NCBI GenBank assembly: GCA_032716605.1
Contig: CM064523.1
Location: forward strand, 37,742,515 to 37,806,514
Direction: 5' to 3'
DNA: 64,000 bases
From: Paralithodes platypus
Taxonomy: Eukaryota > Arthropoda > Malacostraca > Decapoda > Lithodidae
Of this stretch, positions 21,979 through 31,411 are shown piece after piece; position 1 is the first letter of the stretch; each line of letters opens with the position of its first letter. Made by a program: the position numbers and the translations under genes. Under the pieces are notes generated by a model that was not told the origin of the DNA, made no database searches, and was given only the letters and a program-made list of their open reading frames with translations.

Positions 21979-24900
21979 CCCGTACAGCCCCGGCCGTTTT
22001 TTTTATATTTGCGCACCAGAACCCGGGCAATTTTTCGGATTTTTTTTTTGGGGGTAAATATATCAGAATGTGTTAGAAAATAATGACAGACATGAAGAAA
22101 TGTGAAAAAAGTACTTACCTAGGCCATTTGGGGGTCCTGGGAGGTGGTGGGGGTCCCCAGCCTCAGTGGAGCCTTAGCGCCACTTCAAATCTCCCGCGCC
22201 AGCAGCCAGTTGCCAGCCGCCAGGCAGCATGACTTATTTAGCACCTCTCGGGCATAAATTGCGCTTCAGAGTTCATAGAATGTCTTTGTATATCACATAA
22301 TGTCAATATAACTGAAGTTGTAGTGTGATAAGTGCCTTCATTCAAGTATTACAAGTGCGTACGAGTGTTAGCGTCCCCGTTGCCATGGTGATGGCGGCCA
22401 TCTTGGGTGGCCATCTTTGCTCAGGACAATAACAAAACGCACGTACGAACACACGGCCAGACAGGGGACCGAGTGACCCACATTCCACAGCACCCTTCCC
22501 TCTTTCTTTCTCTGTCTGGCTGTCACTATCACTCAAGGTCACTCTGTCTCTCCTTTTCATTGAACTATTTGTACTTGTTCATTGTTTTACCTAAGATTTT
22601 GAGGTGTATATACATTGTTTTACGCACTTATTGTCTCGTATTGTTATAATTATTTGCACACAGTTTTATAAGTTTAGAATTTACTTAGTGTTTTATATTG
22701 TTCGGTACTTTGCACTTGTAAATTATATATATATACACACTGTTTTATATTCACTTTTTGCGTCCTTTATATACACTGTTAGTATTACATTATAGCGTCT
22801 TTTATCGCAGTCTTTGAACACTTTGAACAGTTAGAAGTGCTCGAGGATGTGATAATCCCTGAAGCAGGTGGGAAAACCCAGTCCCACACCACATTCTTGA
22901 CACCAAGTCCGGGTGTCTTTCCGTTTGGGTGTGCGTCTGCCTGTGTTGCGACACACATGACACCGTCTGCGTGGGTTGGGGATTCCTTCGTTGGCCGGGA
23001 CAAAATCGCAAAAGTGGCGTTGTGTCAGTCTGGCGGGGCCTTCTGGTGCTTGAAAACGAGCTGCGGGGCATTGCTGGCGGCGTGGACCCTCCCTGAAGAA
23101 GTACAAAAGCTCCCGTGCAAGTTCGATGCAGTACGACTCCATCGTCTCAACTTCACCTGTTATTTCATGATATTGGATATGGCAGTTGTAGAGGGTGAGG
23201 TCGAGTAGGTGGAAAAATAGTTTTTTATACCACCTCATCGTCTTCCTGGCACACTCGACCGACGATATGACAGAGTATGACTTGTCAACCAGCCGCTTGT
23301 TGATGTTGTAATCAACGATTGCAACTGTTTTTTTGACCGCCTCACCTGTGGCTCTATCACGGCGTTTGGTGTCCTCTAAGCGGGGCAGGTGGATACTGGT
23401 GAGGACATTGATGTCACGATTGTCCATCCACGAGAGCATCAAGATATTATTTGCCTGGAGGTGGATGATGGAGCCCTTCTCCCGCCTTTCGGGTAGCTCT
23501 GGCATGTACACACGATTCCTCCTGACGGTGCCACAGATGCCAGTGTTTCTGCTGTACAGGAATTTGGCAAGGGAAGGGCTGGTGTACCAGTTGTCGAGGT
23601 ACAAAATGTGGCCCCTGTCCAAATATCCCTCCAACATGGTGATGACAACGGCCCCAGATATCCCATATGTCCTCTCCTCCACCAGTTCAGTGACCTTGCC
23701 CATGTAGAGGATGATGTCCTGGATGTAGCCGGTTTTGCAGTCGCACATCACGAACAGTTTCAGGCCATAACGGTGGCGTTTGCTGGGGATGTACTGTCGG
23801 ATGCTAATATTCCCCCTCCACAGCACCAGACTCTCATTAATGATTAGTTTTTGGTGAGGTTTGAAGGAGGCTGCAAACTTAGTTTTCAGGTATTCAAATA
23901 TGGGTCTTATCCTCTCCATCGGGTCTTTGGTATTCCTGGGGCGTTCCTGGTTCCTGGTGTGGCTTGCCAGGCTATCAATAAAGTGCAGGTTTCCCATGAC
24001 TGCCGTGAATCTATTCCTGCTCATGACTTTCCCAAAGAAGGGGGTTGCGATGAGGGGATCACATGACCAATACTTCCTGAGAGACGTCTTCTTGGTGACC
24101 CCCATCAGGATGACCAGTGCCAGGAATGCGTAGAACTCATCGGAAGACAAATCCACCCATGAGAGACGTGCCGAGTTCCTCTTCTGCTCCTTCCCTGCCA
24201 TAAAATAATAGTTGTACCAGTTCGTCTGGTCAACAATCAAGGCGACAAGGTTGGCAGTGAAGAACTACAGAAAAACACCCAGTCTTGTGGTGTCAGGTCC
24301 ACGATTGGGCATGGTAGGGCCGGCTTCAGCTGCCCCCACAAAGTGGTATTGTCCTGGTAGATAGTTCTCCCCATCCACCCAATCCCACCTATCACCGCCT
24401 TCGTCGTCGCTAGATGGGGCATCGGGCTCATCAGGGTCATCGTCAGGGGCACCGGGGCGGGTCGGGCGTGTGTGGGTGGAGCGTGGACGGCGTGGGCGGG
24501 AGGTGGACCTGGGTCTGGAACTAGACCTCGAACTTGATCGAGAGCTAGATCTAGAGCTCGAGTCGTTGCTGGGGCGTCTTATTTGCCTCACCTTCTGCAT
24601 TCGGCTGCGGGTGGCACGCCCGCGAGATATGACACGCCCACGTCGTGTGCTTGCAGGGCGTTGGGGCAGGTCGGGGCGTTGTGGAGAGGCAGGTGATGAT
24701 GCAGTGGCGCGGGAGGGGCCTGGTTCAGGTGAGGGAGACATTCGTGGGGGGGTGTACGGGATGGAGCCTGAAGGTGATAGTGGGGGGGGAAGAATGGCGA
24801 GGCGGAGAGTCTGGTAACACGGTGGTGTCTGGTCATGGTGGTGGTGGTGGTGACTCATCCCCCCCCGCGTGCTCTGGGTCGGGAGGGAAGAGGGAGCGTT

Positions 24901-25748
24901 TTGGGTCACGTGACTGCCCTTGTCTCGCACCATGTTGTTCCCTTTGTCCATCACCACGTTGTTCCATTTCTCCATCACCAGGTTGTTGTTCGTCACTATG
25001 TTTATGACGGCCATAGAACCTCCCCGGGGTATTTTTCTTGAGTGGGGAGATTTTGTGAGGTGGGGGAGAAGGCAGGCGAGGTTGTGGGGGTACCTCCTCT
25101 TCACTCCCAGACTCGACCCTTCTTCTCTTCAATCCCCTTCGTTCTTCCCCAGGTACACGAACGTAATTTTGAGGGTCAGCAGGTGCATCTGGAACAACAA
25201 CCTCTTCCCCACTTTCTGAGGATTCAATGGGGTCTTGGGGAAGTGGGCGGCGGGGAGGTGCACTTGCCCCTTGCTGTCTTTGTGACGGCCTTCGCCGCCT
25301 GACAGGAATCTGAGCAAGCTCTTACTCTAGCTCTCTTATTTCGGCTTGCGATGGGGCATACTGGTCCCCAGACTCGTCCAATGCCGAGTCAGTGTCACTA
25401 TCAGTGCTGTCAGTGTCGTACAGTATATCCATGACCTCCTCTGTACTGCAGGAGCGGGTATGGCGGGCACTAGAACGTCGAGACATGGTGTTTCACTCGA
25501 GAGGGTACGCGGAAAACTGACCATGAGGTGTGGGAAGGCGGGTGCCCTCTCCCGTCCCCACGCGCGCACGCGTATGGACAAAAAGTTTTGGAATTAGTCC
25601 GCCGGTTCCCAAAGTAGTTCCCATATAAATCTAGAGCCATTCTGAGCCTTACGACTGGAGCTATAAGGGTGACGCGTTAGGCGAGTCGCTGGGGCTGTGC
25701 GTTACATACATAGCCGACGCGTCAGATGCGTCGCTGGGGCTCCACGGG
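21979..25748 (-). mobile_element. piggyBac element 3, full length (3770 bp)
   Basis: Flanked by TTAA at 21975-21978 and 25749-25752. Termini: CCCGTACAGCCCCGGC on the left and, inverted on the right, CCCGTGGAGCCCCAGCGAC. The right end has GTCGCTGGGG at 25685 and 25730, 45 bp apart. The insertion splits the endonuclease frame of the RTE-like LINE. The transposase runs from 25486 to 22831 on the minus strand. A second copy lies at 57792-61580. Confidence 0.95.
22831..25486 (-). pseudogene. piggyBac transposase with D-to-N active-site change
   Basis: Start at 25486 (MSRRSSARHT), followed by an acidic DTDSTDSDTDS stretch; an in-frame TAA follows within about 60 codons. The linker is rich in Arg/Ser (SRSSSRSSSR) and leads to RWDWVDGENYLPGQYHFVG. 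An in-frame TAG (24265-24267) replaces a likely Gln codon. The downstream 469-residue frame (24240-22831) is otherwise open through the whole core and zinc domain. In it, the first catalytic Asp (IIDES in piggyBac 1) is Asn135 (IINES, codon 23836-23838). The second Asp is kept (LYLDNWYTS, residue 216) and the third is kept (LVDKS, residue 319), but the next acidic residue of piggyBac 1 (KSD) is Tyr322. Even with the stops ignored, cleavage activity would be lost. Confidence 0.93.
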
Positions 25749-26053
25749 TTAAATACATTTACTACCTCCATTCTCTTTCGTTCTGAATTATTTCCTCTTA
25801 CATTCCAAACAACCTCTGGCTGTACTGGAACCCTGGCAGGCAAATAGCCCAGCTTCGAGGCTCGCCGATCCATAAATAGGAATAAATTCTGGAGGTGGGA
25901 TTCCCAGTCCCAACCTCCAGGGGCTATCTGCGCCACAAAGTGACGAGCGGTGGGGTGGCCACATCCCTACGCAAAAACTATTCTTAATTCATAATTAATT
26001 TATAATTTATCTTCCCATAATCTACTTTCAGATCGTCAGTATTGTTTCCTTAA

Positions 26054-26764
26054 GGGCACAAGCTACCTTTTGAGTCAAGACCAAGTAAATATTAATATTT
26101 TTGTATGAAACTTTCAGAGATTATTAGACACACTATAAGAATTGTTCCCATTGAGGTTAATGCTTATATGGCAATTTTCTTTTGTTTTCTATTTTTCTGT
26201 TTTTCACAAAATTATTTAGCAGATTTTCTGGGTGAAATAATTAAGTTCTCTTTACACGGACATGCCTCAAATGTTCATGCATTTTAATAACACTATTGAA
26301 CAATATTTTAATTTTTTTAAAAACCTGTTACTGTTACAAATAATTTAATTAAGAATATTTTTATCTTGAATTTTTGTTTCTCATTTTCGGATGGGTAAAA
26401 CACCTGTGAAACACACTCAATTAAACACATGAAGTTTTAAAAAAGATATAATTAATCTTTAAATTCTTCCCTTTAAAATGAGACCACTTGCAATAAATTA
26501 TCTCAAGAAATACTTAAGCTATATCAATTTAAATATCGATAAATATCCGGCGATGGACATGTGTACAGTGCGGGATTTTAATTAAATACCCACGCGCGGA
26601 GCATGATTGAACCTACGAAAAACAATATTTAATAGGGTAAATGTTATCATACAACAACAAAACTTCGGGGAGGTGTTGCCAAGATGTAGGAGCTATTTAT
26701 GATTTAGTATTCCCATTTTTTCATAATGGTTGATTTTTTCAACTAAAAAAGGTAGCTTGTGCCC
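26054..26764. mobile_element. TTAA-flanked MITE R
   Basis: 711 bp between TTAA at 26050-26053 and 26765-26768. Near-perfect terminal inverted repeats of 18 bp: GGGCACAAGCTACCTTTT at both ends. AT-rich interior with no coding capacity. Its right TTAA is also the left TTAA of element X. Recurs at 61897-62606. Confidence 0.9.
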
Positions 26765-26768
26765 TTAA

Positions 26769-27527
26769 CTCGGCAGATGAGCAGCCCCTGTAGTATACAC
26801 CATGCCGCTGTGCGTAGGTATTTACACTCTTTCCTTACTAAAATTGTTATTTTACCATAAATATCATTAATACTTATCCATATGCGCCTATGTTACGTTT
26901 AATATGAAGATAGTAACATGTTACAACAATAAAACAAGTGGGAAAAGTGTTTGGATGGTCAAAATCGCGAATTGAAAGCGAGTTTCATTCATCAAGTGTG
27001 AGCCAGCAAGCAACACATCCTCCTCTCTCGAGGCCTGGAGAGAGACTGAAGCCTTTCTCTCTATCTCTTGCTCTTTCCCACGCATATACACACAGATGAT
27101 CACGCCCTGCAAGCGACTCGCTAATGTTAGCACGAAAATATACCAAAGAATAAGGGAATAACAGGGAAAATAGGTGATAATTGAAGGGGGGGGAAAGGGG
27201 GGAAGGAGGGGATGTGGAGGAGTGATATGTGGCATGGCCGAGGGGCAAAACAAAAATACTCGATAATTATCAGGAATAATAGAGAAAATAACTGATAATT
27301 GAGGAGAGGGGGAAAAAGAGGGGGGGGGAAGGAGGGGAAAGGGAGGGGGGGACACATGTGTAGGACTGGTAGCAAGTAATGGAGGGGAATTATCTCACCT
27401 AAACACAAATTATTTAATTTGAGTACTGCTGGGGTGTTTTAAATTGTTTTGTTTAGGCCTAGGATCTTAAAAGTCTCCCTGTAGTCGCCCAGTAAAACCT
27501 CTTAAGAGTCTCCCTGCAACTGCCGGG
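26769..27527 (+). mobile_element. TTAA-flanked element X
   Basis: 759 bp between TTAA at 26765-26768 and 27528-27531. The ends begin CTCGGCAGATGAGC and, inverted, CCCGGCAGTTGCAG. The interior has a purine-rich block (27180-27350, G-runs) and two further TTAA near the right end (27465-27505), within a roughly 38-bp direct repeat sharing AGTCTCCCTG. It is homologous, in inverted orientation, to the X copy at 28017-29828. Recurs at 62611-63370. Confidence 0.75.
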
Positions 27528-28078
27528 TTAAGGGCCGCCCTACCGGTGATTATCTAACGTACGTTACTTACTCTTGGTCATCCTCCCATCGGGACTTCGG
27601 TGAGACTTTCTCTATTGCGCTAGACTTATTGAAAGCCTTCGATACAGTCTGGCACAAATCTCTTATTTCCAAACTACCCTCCTTCGGTTTCTATCCCTCT
27701 ATCTGTGGCTTTGTCTATAATTTCCCTTCTGACTGCTCCATAGCTTCAGTTGTGGACGGCCTCAATCTATCAACTCTGGTGTTCCTCAGGGTTCTGTCCT
27801 GTCTCCAGTTCTCATTTAATGATCACCTCTAGTTCTATCCACTCCTATGCTAATGACTCTACCTTACACTATATACCTAGGTATTCACAACCCTTTATCG
27901 TCCACTTGCTCCAATTTCTTGTATCTCTAAATTGTTTAAACTATTCTTAATTCATAATTTATTTATCATTTATCTTCCCATAATCTACTTTCAGATCGCC
28001 AGTATGGTTTCCTTAACCCGAGAACGGTGAGAAGACTCTTAAGAGGTTTTTAGTGGTGAAAGACGACGAACCTCTTAA

Positions 28079-28959
28079 GGGGACCGACCGGTTAATTTAG
28101 GCTTAAAAAACTCGAAATGCTGAAAATACCAATAGGTGTTTACTCAACAAGAGTCAACATCCCTTCATAAGCCAGTGAAATGTTATTAGTGAAAACCCAT
28201 TGGAAATAGTTTTTTTTTTATGTTTTCCAAACTTTTCCTGTAATTCTAAAAACGTTATATAGCTAACTTTGAAATTAACATGCTCAGTAACTACTGGTCG
28301 TACGAGGAGCATACCTATATAAATCGAAAGAGCGTAAGCTACTCTACAACCTACCATACGCTCTATCTTCTACTTTGCCATGTTCCTGCGTAAAATATTG
28401 TAAATCTAAAAAACAAAAGTAAATATGTTCACCTAATTACCTTAGACTTTCACCTGTTTTTCTCAGTACCTATATTGCCGCACTATCGGATGTTATTCTA
28501 CAGTTATTATTGGACCTATATGAATGGTGTATATACCATTGGAAAGGTAATTAAAACACTAAAAGGCCTATAAAGCTAATTTACTCTAGTAATTTAATAT
28601 TTTTCACAATATGTCGTCAAAGTTGTAAATTTCTATAAATATATTCGCCTGAATCCGTAATCACCTAAATCGAACAAATACACAAAAATATATAAAATGT
28701 GTTTTATAGAAACTACAGATACACCTTTTGTGAGTTGTTTGATTACATAAAACATGTGCTATGGGGATTTCTGTAGGAGTTTATCATTTTCTGCAGTGCT
28801 TTGATTTTCAACGTTTTTTTACCTAAATTGCAAGAAAAAAGCAAAAATAAAATAAAATAATTTTTGTTTTATCTAGTTTTATGGTCATATACACCTGTGC
28901 CAAATTTCATTTAAATTGAATGTAAGACCTGGAAGTTTGTAATTAACCGGTCGGTCCCC
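28079..28959. mobile_element. TTAA-flanked MITE P
   Basis: 881 bp between TTAA at 28075-28078 and 28960-28963. Perfect 19-bp terminal inverted repeat GGGGACCGACCGGTTAATT. AT-rich, non-coding. The first 66 bp recur at 63935-64000, where the window ends. Confidence 0.92.
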
Positions 28960-28963
28960 TTAA

Positions 28964-29268
28964 CTCCTTGCGACATATTATGTTCCAGTAAGTCCACGGA
29001 GGCGGGCGCCCGGTATCATTGCCACTGCACCACACAACTGTCAAAACCACACTGCTGGCCGTTAGAATTGTCGGAGGAACCTGGGGTTGCCACCAACCGA
29101 CAGATCTTCATCTAACTTACCGGACTTACTGAGCTCCATTTGACGCTAGAGCGTCATATGGACTTATTGGAGAGGCATGTAGATAAGTCCATATGACGCA
29201 ATCGCATCATATGAGTTTTTGGTCATAAGTTCCATATGACGCTATCGCGTCATATGAGTCGCAAGGAG
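28964..29268. mobile_element. TTAA-flanked MITE Q with internal palindromes
   Basis: 305 bp between TTAA at 28960-28963 (shared with P) and 29269-29272. Terminal inverted repeat CTCCTTGCGAC. Three internal palindromes of the form CATATGACGC-N4-GCGTCATATG lie at 29137-29160, 29190-29213 and 29233-29256. Non-coding. Confidence 0.85.
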
Positions 29269-30140
29269 TTAAGATCCAAGGCCTGTAAAAAGTCTTTTAA
29301 AAGGCCCCAGTAGCACTTAAAACAAAGGATTATGAGAATAAGTGAGATAACTCCCCTCTATATCTCCTATCACTCCTCCACATGTGTCAAAACCCATACT
29401 TCTCCACTTCAAATATCACCTACTTTTTCCTCTTATTCCCTTGTTTATCGGTTTATTTACCGCACCAATATCTCCAACCAATTTCCAAGGTGTTGTCCTG
29501 CGCCTATCGAGTGCGTGGGGATAGAGAGAGAGTGTGAGAGAGGCTTCAATCTGCCTCTAGGCTTTGGGGAGGGAGGGTATACGTCGCGTTCGCCTCACAC
29601 TTCATGACAGGAGGGTCGGCAATAATTTGTGTTTTTCACCCCCCAAATACTATTCCCATTTGTTTTATTGCTGTTACATGTTAATATCTTCATATTAAAC
29701 ATAAAGTAGGCGCATATGAATAAGTAATAATGATATTTATCGTAAAATGGCGATATTAGGCGGGAATGAAGCCTAATATCGTCGCTTGGCGGTAGGGTGT
29801 GCACTACTAATAGCCCGTGCTTCTCGGATTAAGGGCTGCTCTACTGGTGATCATATAACTTTTGTTACTTACTCTTGGTCATCCTCCCGTCGAGACTTCG
29901 GTGAGACTTTTTCTATTGCGCTAGACAATATCGAAAGCTTTTGAGGGAGTCTGGCATAAATCTCTAATTTCCAAACTACCCTCCTTCGGTTTCCATTTAT
30001 TATGCCTGTGTCTCTAATTTTCCTTCAGACCGCTCCATAGCTGCAGTTATAGACATCCGTCGCTCACTTCCTCAATTTATCAACTCCGGTGTTCCTCAGG
30101 GTTCTGTCTTGGCTCCAGTTCTCTTTCTAATATTCATTAA

Positions 30141-30462
30141 CACCTACTGTCCCAGCGACGTATGTTGGCCGACAATAAAAAAGTAACTCGTCAGTACCAG
30201 CGACAGACGACATTCGTCCATAATATGCTGTTCTTTTAACTGCCCGTATCGAGCGGTACCAGGAACCACTACTTGTACGCACTGCTACAAGAAGTTGGCA
30301 ACACTTCTCAGCTTCTATCCAAGCTCCCACAGGCTAGGCGCATCAGTATTCCTCCATCTTTTGAGGTGGAAGGGTGTTCTCTCTCGACTCTGAAGCCATT
30401 TTGGCCACATTGCCTGGGACTGGAGGGTACATTAATGGTAATACCCTCCGGTACAGTAGGGG
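30141..30462 (+). mobile_element. piggyBac-like MITE V, copy 1
   Basis: 322 bp between TTAA at 30137-30140 and 30463-30466, inserted in the FINDL codons of LINE copy B. Ends: CACCTACTGTCCCAGCGAC and, inverted, CCCCTACTGTACC. CCAGCGAC occurs at 30152 and 30197, 45 bp apart, as in the large piggyBac elements. The middle matches MITE V copy 2 (48850-49170) in the opposite orientation (for example GTTGGCAACACTTCTCAGCT). Confidence 0.9.
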
Positions 30463-31411
30463 TTAATGATCTCAACTGTACCTCTTGTCCTATCCACTCA
30501 GATGCTAATGATTCTACCTTACACTATTCAACTAGTTTTTCAAAACAACCTAGCATGCAATCACTCCAAAACTCACAACTTACTCCTATCTTCTGATCTA
30601 TCAATTATTACTGATGGAGGCAGAGACAATATTGTTAATTTCAATGCCTCCAAGACTCAATTTATACCTCTGTCTAACCGTCCCAATCTTCCACAAGACT
30701 ATCAATTATTATTCAACAATACACAAATCAACCCTTCATCTTCTCTCACTATTCTTGGTGTATCTATTTCATCCGACCTTTATTGGAAAGATCATATTAC
30801 CACTCTTGGTAAAACAGCTTCTCAGAAGTTAGGTGTGCTCAACCATCCCCGTGGATTCTTCTTCCCCACACAGATTCTTGCTCTGTATCGGGGCACAGTG
30901 CACCCATATATTGAGCATAGTTTGCATTTGTGGGGAGGTTCCACCCATACCGCACTGCTTGAAAGAGTAGAGTCAAAAGCATTTCGCCTTATCAACTCGC
31001 TTCCTCTTACTAGTGCCCTGCAATCTCTTTCTATACGCTGCAATGTTGTGTCTCTTTCACCCTTCTATCGCTATTACATCAATCGATGTTCTTCAGAGTT
31101 CTCTCGGTGCATACCCCATCCCTTGCGGCGAGTGAGAGGCACCCACCTTTCAATACAGTCCAGCTCTACAACCCAAGAATTAACAAATGTTCTGTCTTTC
31201 TTCTACTTAACAAATAAACTCTGGAACTCTCTCTATTAATCAATCTTTCTTTCATCCCATAACTTAGACTACTTTAAACTTCGTACGTTCAGGCATTTTG
31301 ATCCAAACGTCCCTTAAATTTGGTTCTCTGTCACTCTGTTGGCTTCGGGAGAGACATTCGTTACAGACAATCTGCATTTAGTCTTCTTCATACACATGGA
31401 ACAAAAATAAA

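Larger units (their letters stand above)
18410..25966 (-). mobile_element. RTE-like LINE, interrupted by MITE S and piggyBac 3
   Basis: A minus-strand LINE in three pieces: 25753-25966, 21875-21974 and 18410-21102. Removing the two TTAA insertions restores collinearity of the endonuclease reading frame. The first piece carries WNVRGNNSERKRMEVVNVF, the second the following FDVLGICETK segment, and the third the rest. The 5' limit is near 25966, where another LINE fragment begins. I see no target duplication. RTE-like is inferred from the MRQGCVMSPWLFNIYM box and the overall order; a related clade is possible. Confidence 0.85.
25972..27880 (+). pseudogene. CR1/Jockey-like LINE copy C, split by MITE R and element X
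   Basis: The upstream piece 25972-26053 (LSSHNLLSDRQ-type finger motif) ends at TTAA 26050-26053. The downstream piece 27532-27880 resumes with KGRPTGD, then KAFDTVWHKSLISKLPSFGF and a palm box in which YADDSTLHY reads YANDSTLHY. Across the TTAA the codons join into the normal FLKG motif of this family. The palm Asp-to-Asn change and frameshifts near 27760 make it dead. The homology ends near 27880, where copy B begins. Confidence 0.82.
15797..28144. repeat. Segment duplicated at 51485-64000 (copy 1)
   Basis: Every element order, insertion point and most bases recur after the N-run, offset by about 35.7-35.9 kb. Differences are scattered substitutions and small indels. The match begins at the gap and still holds at the window end. 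Confidence 0.95.
28017..29828 (-). mobile_element. Element X copy 2, itself holding MITEs P and Q
   Basis: Outer TTAA at 28013-28016 and 29829-29832. Terminal sequence CCCGAGAACGG on the left; inverted TCCGAGAAGCAC on the right. The short left piece (28017-28074) and long right piece (29273-29828) match the two parts of X at 26769-27527 in the opposite orientation. The break coincides with an internal TTAA of X (at 27465 in copy 1). P and Q fill that break, separated from each other and from X by single TTAA. Confidence 0.75.
27881..31411 (+). pseudogene. CR1/Jockey-like LINE copy B, split by nested TTAA elements
   Basis: The 5' piece 27881-28016 (YRPLAPISCISKLF) ends at TTAA 28013-28016. 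The frame resumes at 29833 (KGCSTGD, DFGETFSIALD), then INSGVPQGSVLAP (about 30090). A second TTAA insertion (30141-30462) splits the FINDL motif. Palm, thumb and C-terminus follow as a long open frame (30466-31239) containing SSLTILGVSISSDLYWKDHI, HLWGGSTHTALLERVESKAF and a LWNSL ending. The 3' tail with AACAAAAATAAAAACTG ends near 31411. As in copy C, the YADD box reads DAND, so it is catalytically dead. Confidence 0.85.

Noticed and set aside
26921..27408. Minus-strand frames of 87-144 residues, Pro/Leu/Phe-rich
   Set aside because: They translate the G-run block of element X and its flank; no conserved domain.
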